The translations under genes were made by a program, and so were the position numbers. The notes under the pieces were generated by a model that was not told the origin of the DNA, made no database searches, and saw only the letters and a program-made list of their open reading frames with translations. From Trebouxia sp. TZW2008 (lineage: Eukaryota > Chlorophyta > Trebouxiophyceae > Trebouxiales > Trebouxiaceae): DNA of 64,000 nucleotides. Of this stretch, positions 50,516 to 61,500 are shown piece after piece. The stretch covers positions 1 to 64,000 of the forward strand of contig BDIU01000132.1 of assembly GCA_002118135.1 (NCBI GenBank), read 5' to 3'. The first letter of the stretch is position 1. The number at the start of each line of letters is the position of its first letter.

Positions 50516-53500
50516 GCAATTGCAGGCAGCCAGCAGGTTGCCCTCAGAGAGGCTACAATTTTTGGGCGTTTGCAGCGTTGTGCTGCAGCTCACTGTGGAA
50601 CTGTTTCTGAAATGAGTGTAGCATGTTGCTGAGGCTAATATGTTGCCAGACCTGGTGTGGATTGTGCATCATTGCAGGACTTCTGGGAAGCATGCATCAA
50701 AAGAAGCAGGAAGTGCTTAAATCTATCTCCCAGCCCTGAAGAAGATGCTGATCATAGACCATAAGTTTCCAGCTGGAGTGCTGGGCTCAGTCGCCTTCAA
50801 GTGCAACATGACTGCTGTGAATGACATGCTAACACTGACTGAAATGGAGAAACAATGGCATGTACAGTCCAAATCGTCAGCTGTGACTAACAACACAGCT
50901 GTTGACAATGTTATTTACAGGTTTCTGTTTTTGTCTGATGACAGTGACTTGCCTTGGCTTTGCAGGCAGAGACAATCACAAGTCAAGGGATGAGCTCTCT
51001 GCCAGCAGGGGACAATGCAGAAGGTCTTGCATAGAGTCCTGACACCATTTGTGTACTCGTTCTGGGCAAAGCTGTTCCACTCTGACTGACCACATGGGCA
51101 AAACAATCCCACATATTCAGTGTGATTGCTCACTGCAGGAATTAGCTCTCAGGATGATAGAGTTGTTGCTGCATAGCAAAGGCGGCTTGGACCAGGGAGT
51201 ACATCAACATAGGCTCAACATGACAGCTGTGACATATGTCTACTGAACAAGGTGAGAAAACAGAGGCAACAAAAGAATCAAGAGACAGTAGCAAATTGCT
51301 CTGACATCTACTTGTGCAACTGCAGCTGAGGGTTGACCAGGCAAGTCTGGAAGCAGACACACCAAGCTTGGTCAAATCAGTTGATCTTGCCCAAAATACG
51401 CATTGAGCAACTGCACACAAATTGTTTCAGTTGCTGTGCTTGTGGACCATGCTCCAGTTTGATGTCATAGGGGTGTCCCTCCAAGCCTCCGCTGGCTTGA
51501 TAGCCAATGGATTGTAGGTCGGCAATTACTAAGATTCTCAGGGAAAAATGATCATCTCCACTCTGCAAGCCTGATTCATTCGTTTGATGCAAAACAGCTT
51601 AGCTTGCAAGAGTTGATGTACTTTCCTTTGCATCTGCTGCGAGGTCCTGAATTTGCTGAATTTGATTGGACAGGTCCTGTTGGCTGGACGTCAGCAGATC
51701 GAGCTCACTCTCCCTGAACTGTTGGCTTGACCATCCAGGCAAGTTGGTGAAGCTGCACATCAGTTTGACAGACCATTTCTCCTTGACTCATCAAGGAAAG
51801 CTGCAAGACTGAATGCCTCGATGCGCAGCAGGTGCTTTCTGTCTCAGAGCGTGGTGATGATGTGCAGGCTGAGGCAACTGACTTTCACCTCACAAGCTTG
51901 AGGGCAGCATACCAGCGACCGCATTGCAAGGCTCAAGTGTCTACCTATAAAGCACAGCGTAAGCAACAGCATGCCAGTCTGCAGGTTGAAGAGGAAGTCC
52001 GGGAGAAGCAGGCTCAAGAGGAAGCTGAGAGGCAGAAGGCTGCAGACAAGGCGCAGGCGGATGCCACACGCCGCCAGAAGGATGCTGCCCACAATGATGC
52101 TGTGGCAGCCTTCCACACTCTGCTGGCAGAGACTGTCAAGGATCCCACTGCCAGATGGCAGGTAGCCATCCCCAGCATGTCTCTAGATTGCTTTCAAATC
52201 TCGTGTTGTAGATCCAGCAGGCGCATCAATACTGTAGACAGGCTGCCACAACCTTCTGTGCAAGGTCCAGCCTCCCACTGACGTGAAGGTTGCTGCAACG
52301 CACATCAGGTGCATCGTTTATGTTTGGCTTTTATGTTGCTGTCAGAGAGGTGCCACATCAATTGCCTTGCTGAACTGGGTTGTCAAAACGCGCTTCTGCC
52401 AAGGGTTTTCTGTGTGTTACATCATCAGGAAATGACAGAAGCATGAACATCCGCTTTGCATCTGCTTTGGTTGCCAGCAGCTGGTACTGGTTGCTCTAAT
52501 CAATTTATTATAACTATCATATTGCCTTCAGCAGTTGTGCTCAGCAACAGCTCATGTTGTGCTGTGCTTCTGCTGTCTCCCAGGGAGCATTGTGCTAATG
52601 ATCACCTTTGTGCCATGCAGGATTGGCAGAAGAAGTTGAGCAAAGACCCACAGGGTAGGGCTGACAATAAAGCTTTTGCCCCTCGGCAACAGCAGACATT
52701 GTTTGAGAAATATGTCAAGGATCTGGCGGTCCACATTGAGCGAGACTTCAGGACACTGATGGAGCAGGTACAACCTCAAGCACAGGTTTACAACTGTGCT
52801 GTTTGCAGCTGCATTCCAGTCGGTTCTGGTCATATCCAGGGGCCTGCCTGCCCTGCTGTCATTAGCCATTTGGGCTGCGCATACACCCTGAGTTTATTGC
52901 TTGACGAGTAAGAGGCAAGAATACAGTGTCTCCCTGTGCTTGACGTGGCCTACCTCTCTGAAGCTTCAGAACAAGCCCTGCTGATGGCAATTGACTGTCC
53001 CAGCTTCACGTTTGTTTTCTTTGGGTACAGCCAACTCAAATGTGCATCAGGTTCTTGACGTTCATCTGTTGGTGCAGAAGCTGAAGCCATTGCTCCCAGC
53101 AGCAGGGGGGGACCCCAATCCACCAACCCCCTTGGGCGTGTTCTCAGCAGCTGTTCCCCTCATGGAGAATGACCCTCGCTATGAGCGCATTGCTGATGAA
53201 CATGAAAGGTATTGTCCCGTACTCGTGCAAATGCAACAGTGTCTGTCTTTGATGGTCATCTATGGCTTGCTTTGAGTGAATCTGAGTGAGCTCTTGAACC
53301 TGCCTAAACATATGTGTACACATGATGAATGAGAGCTCTGCTTTGTGGCTTGGATTTGCCAAGAACACTACACCAGAAGCACAAATGGCTAAATAGTTGT
53401 GATGCCCAATCCTTGTTATCAGCAGTGTATCTCATGCAGGGAGAGACTGTGGCGACATTTTGTCAAAGATATTTTGTTTGAGAGGGATCACCCACAGCAG

Positions 53501-53644
53501 CGCAGCAGCAGCAGACTGGCAGCAAACAGTAGGGCAACTGACAGGGACAGAACTCGAACTGCTAAGGAGGCTGGTGATGTTGTGGACAAAGCATATCTGC
53601 GAGAATATATTGAGCCAGACCAAAAGCGCATACGCAGGGAATGA
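44154..53644 (+). CDS. PRP40C: TCERG1/CA150-type transcription-splicing factor (plant PRP40C) with WW and FF domains, 15 exons
   Basis: This factor couples RNA polymerase II elongation to splicing: WW domains bind Pro-rich partners and FF domains bind the phosphorylated CTD. Fifteen exons join in frame to 1099 aa: 44154-44257, 44335-45541, 45837-46019, 46195-46251, 46636-46738, 47087-47355, 47896-48133, 48724-48878, 49273-49385, 49682-49823, 50146-50180, 51978-52161, 52621-52767, 53051-53208 and 53440-53644. The N-terminus (AYYVDLKNKGSGAAMFKEGL) is followed by about 370 Pro/Gln/Met-rich residues with GPMPRPM and PGMQPRPP repeats. Two WW domains follow (GWMAHKAENGQVYYHN; GWAEVTCSDGRKYYYHAKN), then five FF domains, for example VTPFSRWERELPKLVNDARY and RWSKIKEGVRSDKRYKAL. 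The 35-nt exon 11 and its long (1.8 kb) following intron are the least certain part. Human TCERG1 has three WW and six FF domains. Confidence 0.92.
44640..45010 (+). repeat. Tandem Pro-rich coding repeats in TCERG1
   Basis: Two in-frame short tandem arrays lie side by side. The first (about 44650-44770) has units coding GPMPGPMPRPM-like 4-5-residue motifs. The second (about 44870-45005) has six near-identical units of 24 nt coding PGMQPRPP. Units differ at few bases, which suggests recent expansion and contraction. Confidence 0.85.
50467..50514 (+). repeat. (GT)24 microsatellite in a TCERG1 intron
   Basis: An uninterrupted run of 24 GT dinucleotides lies in the 1.8-kb intron between exons 11 and 12 of TCERG1, the longest perfect microsatellite in the window. 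Confidence 0.97.
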
Positions 53645-54105
53645 TATCTGATTGAAGTCGCATGTAACTTGCTGTCGCTCCAGTCACTGTTGAAGCAGGT
53701 TGGTAACCACAGTCATAGATGACATTCTCTACTAGATGTCGCTAGGTGTGTGTGGCACAAGCAGCTGCTTTCCACAGGATCTGCAAAAGCTTCTGCACAA
53801 GACTAGAGATAACTCACAGTTCACCTAATATGACATGTTAAGGACAGTCTTTGATCTTTGTGCAAACAGGATCAGAGTCAGCAGTCAGCAATGACACTTA
53901 TTTTGCATTGCTTGTTTTGCAAGCCAAAGTTATAAAGTTACTATGACAGCAGTCGGGAGCTGCATGCAACTGCTTCGTTTTGTCATCGACCAAGCAACTG
54001 CAAGGCACTGCGCTTTTGGCGCTAAACATGGACTGAAACTGCTTGCGTTTGGACCGCGATCATAATGCAAACTCTTGACAACAGCTGCAGACGTACCACC
54101 CATGC
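53645..54105. other. Intergenic stretch between TCERG1 and the DprA-like gene
   Basis: 461 bp between two plus-strand genes. TGTAA at 53663-53667 fits the TCERG1 3' end. The remainder should hold the promoter of the DprA-like gene. Nothing else is recognised. Confidence 0.5.
53663..53667 (+). terminator. TGTAA poly(A)-type signal after TCERG1
   Basis: TGTAA lies about 20 nt past the TCERG1 stop codon, consistent with the green-algal poly(A) signal. Confidence 0.45.
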
Positions 54106-55303
54106 ATGCATGCCACCTTGAACGAGCTGCTTGTGCCAAGTATGATGCCGTGCGGCACTATGCCGCAGGCATCCATGAGCGCTCGCAATCCCATGCTGTG
54201 TCGCAGACCCATGCACAGTCGAATGCACCGCCGACACTGCTGCCCGAGGCACACCAGTAAGGCCGGCCTGTCACTTGATCAAGTCAGGCATTGCTCTCAC
54301 GTTGTAAGCCAAGCGGCACACGGACCTCAAGCGTTTGATACTGGAGATCGAAATCGAGTTAGACTCCCGACACAAGGCGAATCAGTTGTGCGAGGGAGTG
54401 GTGCTGAGACCAGGCTGCAGGAAAGGCCAAAACCACCAGCTGACATTGACTACTTAGCGGTACACACATTTTTCAGCTCAGCAGTCTTCAGTCAATGACA
54501 TTAAATGCTCCTTCACAATCTGTAGCTTTGTTCCTGTGCAGGAGCTCATTGCCGTGCAGCAGAGTGGCCCCAAGGATATTGGCTTCTTTGGGACAAGAAA
54601 TATGGGCTTTTTGCATCAAAACCTGATAGAAGTGCTAAGCTATGCCATGGTTCTGACGGTCAGCATGTGCAATGAAGCTGCCTTCTGTCTCTGTAGTTCT
54701 GCCTGTTGACCTAATAGATCAGTATATATGTGCAGAATAATCACATATACACCTCGGGGGCGACTGGCACAAATGCAGCTGTCATCAGAGGCGCCCTCAG
54801 GGCAGAAAAGCCTGAACTACTTACAGTTGTACTGCCACAGAGCCTGTCAAAGCAGCCGCCAGAAAGCCAGGAGTTGCTATTGCAGGTGTGCCTGACATCA
54901 ATGCTGTTCATGTGATCAAGGCTATGCTTGCATGGCTTCGAATCTGGACTCAAGAGGTGCAAGAGGCAACAATATTACACATGTTCCTGCAGGTACAACA
55001 TGTCATTGAAATGCCACAGAACAATCATCTTCCTCTTGCACAGGCTAGCAGGTGAGCTGATGCCCTGCCTCAGACATGACTGTGGCTCTTTCAGCTGGGC
55101 ACTGTTGCCAACGCCGCTTAGCAGCCCTTGTGTACTGCAATGACTCAAGCTTGCGACTGTATGACAGGTTCTGCAATAGAGACATAGTAGCGCGAGTGCA
55201 GCAGGTGGTGTGTTTTGCTTTCCATGACAGCAGACTCCTGCTGGAAACATGCAATGAGGCCAAGGAGACCCGCAAGATTGTGACGCTGTTCTACCTTGAC
55301 TGA
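54106..55303 (+). CDS. DprA/Smf-like Rossmann-fold protein of plant type, probably plastid-targeted, 5 exons
   Basis: Plant genomes carry a homologue, usually annotated DNA recombination-mediator protein A, related to bacterial DprA/Smf, which loads RecA on single-stranded DNA. Exons 54106-54459, 54542-54658, 54736-54885, 54993-55051 and 55168-55303 join in frame to 271 aa. The first ~50 residues (MHATLNELLVPSMMPCG, then Met/Arg/His-rich) are poor in acids and look like a transit peptide. The core has IGFFGTRNMGFLHQNLIEVL, HIYTSGATGTNAAVIRGALR, LLTVVLPQSLSKQPPESQEL, VQQVVCFAFHDSRLL and the end KETRKIVTLFYLD, very close to what I know of the plant proteins. Whether it binds DNA is unknown. Three ATGs cluster at 54102-54110; only 54106 is in frame with the core. 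Confidence 0.88.
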
Positions 55304-56103
55304 ACCCGCCGGCGCCAGTGTCTTTGACTTTAGTTCAGCTAATGACAGTGTTGCAGGCTTGGAGTATAGCAGTGCTTCTGCAATGATTAAATCAACAGTT
55401 TTGTGCAACAAGTGCGTTCACAGCTTTGTGCTGATTGATTTGACTACCAGTATGTTGCACTGATTGACTTCAATGACATACTTGTCTGGTGGAAATACAT
55501 CAAGATGGTGCGTGTCTGTACCGGAGCATTGCAATTTACTGCACCAATTTGCGCTGGGCATATGACACCCTTTCCAAACACACATTTTTTGTTGGAAGAG
55601 CAGCAACGTCACCTGCAAAATTAGCTGCGATCAATCAGCTGCTGTGGACCATGAGCTATCACATGTCACCTGTATGAGACGCTGCAGGGCAAGACAGACT
55701 CCTCGAACTTCTGCATGGCTTGCTAAGCACATTGTCCAGGTCGTTGTCACTGAAGCTGAAGTATGAGACCAAATAAATAACCTTTCAATCTTTTGCCAGA
55801 GGTCTAGCAGTAATTGAAGGTGCCGAAATATTGTGTGGAAAAGCTTAGCTCACTAGCGGCTGTTCACAAAAGATTAGCTTCAGGCTTCAACAAAAAAGGG
55901 AAAGCAACTTGTCAAACAGTCACGTCTGTTGTCACACTATTTAGTAACTATTGTATCCTGATTGACCCTGCCCTGCCATGAGCTTTGCTACTGAAAACCC
56001 ACAGTCATAACATGTCAAGCTCAAGCGGAAACATAACGCATCAAGAGCGGGAGAGGCGCACCACAATCACTCACAATCAATGGGCATTGCATGTGTTGCA
56101 TGC
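55304..56103. other. Convergent 3' spacer
   Basis: 800 bp between the 3' ends of the DprA-like gene (+) and ARL5 (-). No coding signal or repeat could be supported. Confidence 0.5.
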
Positions 56104-56863
56104 TCAGGTGCTCTGACCATGCACCTTCTGAGCAATCCATGTCAGCCCTTCTTGCAGACCTTCCCCAGTTGTGGCACATGAGGATTGGATATGGTAGCTA
56201 TGAGTTTTGATGGTATGCAACCCTAAGCACTCACTCAGCTCTGCAGGTCTCATGGCGTCTTTCAAATCTTGCTTGTTGGCAAACACCAGCAGTGCAGCTC
56301 CTGACAGGTGCTCATGCCCAAGCAGACTGAAAAGCTCATTCTGCACACAAGCATAGAGCTACATCGATGAGGTGCAGCACCAGCAGAGTTGAATGCAAAC
56401 GACAACATAGTGCATGCTGAAAAGACACTGCCAATCCCTATGGCCAGGCAGATGCTGCTAGCCATGGCAAGACGCATCAAGTCACCTTTGCAATGCCAAC
56501 ACGCGCTCTGTCAGTACTGTCTACCACCATGACCACAGCATTTGCTGCACGGTAGTAAGTTTGCCAGGATGGGCGCAGATTTGCCTGCCCACCCAAATCC
56601 CATACCTGCCATAGCAAATGCTGCTCCATGCAGGCTGCTGTCAGACATTGTCTTGATTGCAATCTTCGCACCTCAAATTGCAGATTTCTGAATTGTATCT
56701 GCTCCACATTGCTGCCGACCGTGGGATGTGTCGTCACAGCTTGCCCGAGGTGCAGCTGATACAAGGTCGTTGTTTTCCCTGCGTTGTCTAAGCCCACAAC
56801 GACAAGCTTGTACTCCCGATTTGGAAACCAGTACGAGTAGAAGGAACTCCAGGTCTGCCCCAT
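56104..56863 (-). CDS. ARL5: ARF-like small GTPase, ARL5 type, 3 exons
   Basis: ARL5 recruits the GARP tether to the trans-Golgi in animals. Exons 56863-56672, 56605-56486 and 56340-56104 join in frame to 182 aa, the normal size. Gly2 (MGQTWSSFYSYW) permits N-myristoylation. The GTP-binding boxes are intact: GLDNAGKTT, PTVGSN, WDLGGQ, NKQD and the final SCATTGEGL. The effector blocks VWDLGGQANLRPSWQTYYRA and DSTDRARVGIAK follow ARL5 rather than ARF1 or ARL1 (NVEQIQF rather than NVETVEY). The GTPase identity is firm; the ARL5 subtype is likely. It is divergent from the PsbP-like gene. Confidence 0.93.
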
Positions 56864-57207
56864 GTGTTCGCCTCAGCGCTGCTGCGAGCCTAAGGGAACG
56901 CACGCGGCTGTTTTCCTATGCGACTCGAGATCTTTACAAACCGTTTACCATGTATATGTCGCACACAGGCCGCGCGGTCAATCCGCTTGATTGATAGCGC
57001 TGTCACGAAGCAGAGGGAAGTCGCTGCAATTGCCACAGTCTGTTTCTGCCAAATGCTTTGCTTGCGCAGCTGCAGGCTGTTTTGTGAAGTTTGCTCGGTC
57101 AAACAGGTAGTCTGTCCGAGTCACCTGAGCTCACGTGAGGATCATTAACTTCCATGTTCGCTTTGCTCTCCACGAAGGCCGTGCGAGTGCTGTGAGCGCA
57201 TTGCAGC
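56864..57207. promoter_or_regulatory. Divergent promoter region of ARL5 and the PsbP-like gene
   Basis: 344 bp between two start codons on opposite strands, moderately CG-rich. No single element can be called. Confidence 0.4.
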
Positions 57208-58185
57208 ATGACAGCACCATGTGATGTAGGAAAGAGTTGCATGCTACGGCACAAGCCGTTCCGGGTGTCGGGACCGCAGATGCAAGGTGCCAGATGCCAC
57301 AGAGCAAGCTTTCCGCAGCTGACACCATTCACTTCACATTGCGCCGGCAAACGCGCATTGTCCGAGAAAAAGCTATCTGCCAGATGCGCGGCCGCGCACG
57401 GCGTCCAGACCGACCTCAACGTGAGCAGGAGATCACTCCTCGCAGCTGCAGTGGCTGTACCCTTGATCAACCCTGCGCGAACGCTGGCTGGTGAGTGAGC
57501 AGCAACGCGAGGTAATTGCACCAAAGCAGAAGTTGCGAGCAGCAGCCATCCAGTTTAGGGCCTGAATGGACGCACCTTAACTCGCAGAACCAGCAACGCC
57601 TTCAGATGACCTGGTGGCTTTCACAAATTCAAAGCAAGGGTATCGAATAGACCGGCCAGCCTCCTGGGAGCAGACAAGCAAGGCAGGGGCAGACGTTCTA
57701 TTCACAGATCCTGCGAAAAAATCCACCACAGTGGGAGTGACAGTGAGTCCTATCAGAATAGCTGGCTTAGAGCAATTTGGAGATGTTGAGACAGTAAGGA
57801 CAAAGCTGGTGAATACAGAAAAAGCGAAGGTACGACGCGGTATTTTCTGTGCCCATGCTTCTGTTGTCAGCTCTTGTGTGTAAGAACACTATACACAAGC
57901 GGACAGGATGCAAGTGTCTTTGCGTTGCAGGAGAGCACAAAGGATGTCACCCTAATTCAGGAGAGCAGTCGCAAGGGAAAGAGTGGGACCCTGATCTATG
58001 ACATTGAGTATGAGCTAGATAGCACACGTGGGCGCAAAAGAATACTGTCCACTGTTGGGATTGCACAAAAGAAGCTGTTTATAGTCAACGGCAACCTCAA
58101 GTGTGAGGGTGCAGGATGCACTGAGACAGACAAAAGGGGCATAGACCTTTTGCGTAACATTGCAAGCACCTTTGATGTTGTCTGA
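57208..58185 (+). CDS. PsbP-domain protein, thylakoid lumen, 3 exons
   Basis: PsbP-like/PPD proteins assist assembly or stability of photosystem II, photosystem I or NDH. Exons 57208-57490, 57588-57829 and 57931-58185 join in frame to 259 aa. A chloroplast transit region is followed by a twin-Arg lumen signal (SRRSLLAAAVAVPLI then PARTLAG), predicting Tat-type import. The mature part begins about EPATPSDDLVAFTNSKQGY and continues IDRPASWEQTSKAGADVLF, TTVGVTVSPI and, after a central linker, IYDIEYELDSTRGRKRILST and RNIASTFDVV. This is the PsbP fold. It lacks features that would decide between PPL1 and a PPD subtype. TGTAA lies at 58235-58239. Confidence 0.93.
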
Positions 58186-58514
58186 TTTGCATCAATGCAC
58201 AGCTTGGATGAAGGGGCCGAAGAGTCATATCTGCTGTAACATCTGAGACAAGCTGGTTGGGGCTGGCAGTTGACACAACATACGTACCATCACTGTGACA
58301 GTCAGCATCCCCGCACATCCAAATAAGCTATCTTTAAGACATGAAGTAAGCACAGTTTAAGCAAAATGTGCTATGCACGAGTGTTGACAACTTGTCAATG
58401 TTAGACAAAATCACGGGCGAGGCCTGCTGTGTCATGTCTGCATTGATATAAGACAGGATGGAAGCAGGCAAGCCTTGGTAGACTGAGCTATTTGAGGGTA
58501 ATGTCTGGCTGCTG
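58186..58514. other. Convergent 3' spacer
   Basis: 329 bp between the 3' ends of the PsbP-like gene (+) and SMC4 (-). TGTAA at 58235-58239 serves the former. No gene is seen. Confidence 0.5.
58235..58239 (+). terminator. TGTAA poly(A)-type signal after the PsbP-like gene
   Basis: TGTAA lies 50 nt after the stop codon, the expected spacing for green-algal polyadenylation. Confidence 0.45.
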
Positions 58515-61500
58515 TCAGGCTGTCACAAGACCTGGCTGGGAGACCTGCTGCCCCTGAACATTGTCTGACTTCTTGCAGCCCACCACAAATTCCCTGCAAA
58601 ACGAATTTTAGGATGTAGGGTAGCGCAGGAGTTGGCTCTAACTTGCAAGCAATCCTTGGGTGATTTCATATGCAGAGGCAGCTTGATTCATGACCCAGTG
58701 GTCACATTGGCGTCTGCAGGAAGGGAAATTGCGCAACAGAATGCACCACCAGCAGCTCTCGTGCTTGCTGAGACACGCCTGTGTGAGACATACCCTAGGT
58801 TGGACACTCAGAGGTCACTTGGGCATGAGAACATCTGTGACACTACTCACACCTAAGCTGATGCATATGCCCACACAGAACACAGAGGTTAGGCATACCC
58901 TGGGTTGATGGCCACAGATTTGGTGGCATTGTGGGTCTTGTAAATGCCCACAAGGCGGTCAGCCAGCTCAAACATGTTGTTGCGCAGGCTGATGATCACA
59001 AACTGCGCATTTTTGGTCCGCTCCTTGATGTAATGTGCCACAATAGACACATTCTTGAAGTCTGCAGAAGCAATCTAGCACGTATAAACAGCAATTTGCA
59101 GCATTTCACACGCAGAGAGCTTGGATGCAATGAGAGACCTCTGCAGACATCATGCAATAAACCTTTCCTTTGATCAAGGTACCTGCTCACACATTGTTTG
59201 CTGGCTCAAGATGACATGTGACAAGAGGATCTTGCCCGTGACTTGAGCTGGACGCGTGAGTAATCATGGACCCTAGCAAGTCAGCTACTGCATAAAGCAT
59301 GCGTCACAGATAGCAACATTAGCCTGACTGGCAGGAAGCTGCTGCCAGCATTGTACCACAATAACCTCAGCACTACAGCACTGCTTGCAATTTAATACAG
59401 ATGCCAACGTATGAGAACACTTAGGGCATATCAAAGCAGCATCTATTATTTCCATGGCGTGAAAGGTGTCAAGATTGCGAGCGTACCGAGAGCAGCATCA
59501 ATTTCATCCATGACGTAGAGGGGAGTGGGCTTGTAGTGATGCAGGGCAAAGACCAGGGAGAGGGAGCTGAGGGTCTTCTCCCCGCCGGACAGGTTGGCAA
59601 TATTCTTCCAGCTTTTCTTGGGAGGCCGCACACTGAACACAATGCCCTGCAGCAATACGACCCCATCAGCATGTGGCACTTGGGAGGCCGAAAACTGAAT
59701 ATGATGCCCTGCAGCAATACGAACCCATCAGCATATGACACTTGGGTGGCCGCGCACTGAACACATGGCCCTGCAGCAATACGACCCTATCAGCATATGA
59801 CACTTGGGTGGCCGCACACTGAACACAATGCCCTGCAGCAACATGATCAACCTGATCTTGAACACAGTAGGTCAGCCGTCATGATGAGCTAATGCAAATG
59901 TGACTTAGGCTTGAGACACTCGGCAAGGTCTACTGAGGGGTGCCTCAACGCACTCAGCAACTCCAGTGCTGCTGCTGCTGCTGCTGCTGCAAAGTCGTGC
60001 TCTGCACATACTGCTCTCATTTGCACAGTTGAGCTCAGCCTGTCTACTGAGGTGACGCTTGTCACAAGCTTGCCACAAAACAAGGTCTTGGTTTGCTGAC
60101 CTCGGAGAAGGGGTCCAGGGAGTCCACCAGCTCCAGCTCGGCGTCGCCTCCAAGGGTGATCATCTGGTACATCTCTTTCAGGCGCAAACTGATGCAATTG
60201 AAGCCTGCCATGAACTCGTCCAGCCGCCGCTTCCGTACCTCCTCGTGCTGTCTCCGCACCTGCAAAAATGAATGTTCACAATTCAAATGAATCGACAATG
60301 AATCACATTGCTGCCGGTCTTGGCAATTAGTTGGATAATCTTGAACACCATTGGCAAGAGATGCAATTGAAGCCTGCCATGAACTCCTCCAGCCGCAGCT
60401 TCTGTACCTCCTCATGCTGCCTCAGCACCTGCAACATCCAATGTGCTTTAAAAAGTACTGCTGCTGAGGCATGATACTGCCAATTTCAACGCTTGTTGGT
60501 GCGTCTCCCTGTGTGACAAATTAAGCAGCATCCTCGTGCAGCCTTTGTAGTTACAGCATGTGGCATCTGGCAAAGGCTTAAATGTGAAAATGGGCATGCT
60601 CTGAATAAAGCTCTACGATTACTGTTAGCAAGCATTCAATAGAGAACTGCACTAAGCGCGTTAGCACGTCTTGCTGCAACTCAGCCCCGCTCAGCACGCA
60701 TGTCAAGAGGCTGCACAGTGCCCAAGCAAAAGACGTCTTGGAAGATCCCATCTCAGCACTGTCACAGCTTGAGGCACTCAGCATGGCATGCACAGTCCAA
60801 ACTTGACTGTGCATGGTAGCTGTGAGCAAGTCTTATACCGTCTTGTTCAGCAGTGGCAGGCTGCAGGTCTGCCATACCCTAGACGTGCTTGGCATGCATA
60901 TCATGTTATGACTGTGCGTGCTAGCAGAAGTCTTATGTTGTCCCTTTCAGCAGTGGCAGCCTGCAGGTCTGCCGACCGTTGAATGTGCTTGGCATGCAGT
61001 CATGCGTGACTGTGCATGATAGCAGGCGTCTTACATTGTCTCTTTCAGCAGTGGCTGCTTGCAAATCTGCCAGCCTCTGGGCGTACTCTGCCTCTTTGGC
61101 TTGGAATGCTGCAATAGCGCTCATATCCGGATTCATCCGCCCCAGCTCCTCCTCAAGCATGGCCACCCTGTTGCGTGCATGATAACAAGGCTCAATGTTA
61201 AGTGTACAATGAATTAGTGCACTGTACAGTTAGTCAGTTGCAGAGTGCAATGCTCAAGAGCTGCAGCTTGATGAGATTGCTTGTCTTAGATTCCTCAAAA
61301 CATCTGCCAGTGCAGTCTTTTATATCTTGTGGATCTTGACTAGCAATGCATAGCCATATGCATGGCTGCTTTGCTGGTTTCAGAGGCTCTCAGCAGCAGC
61401 TGAACACGCAACACATGGTCTGCAGGCCAAGCATTTTGTCCGCACCCAACGAGATGCAACTAGGCAAAGCTGTCTGGTCCAGAAAATGCCACATTCATTA

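Noticed and set aside
59600..59850. Regular ~60-bp repeats resembling a CRISPR array
   Set aside because: The units contain a splice acceptor and SMC4 coding sequence, are themselves similar throughout, and lie in a eukaryotic gene; there are no unique spacers.
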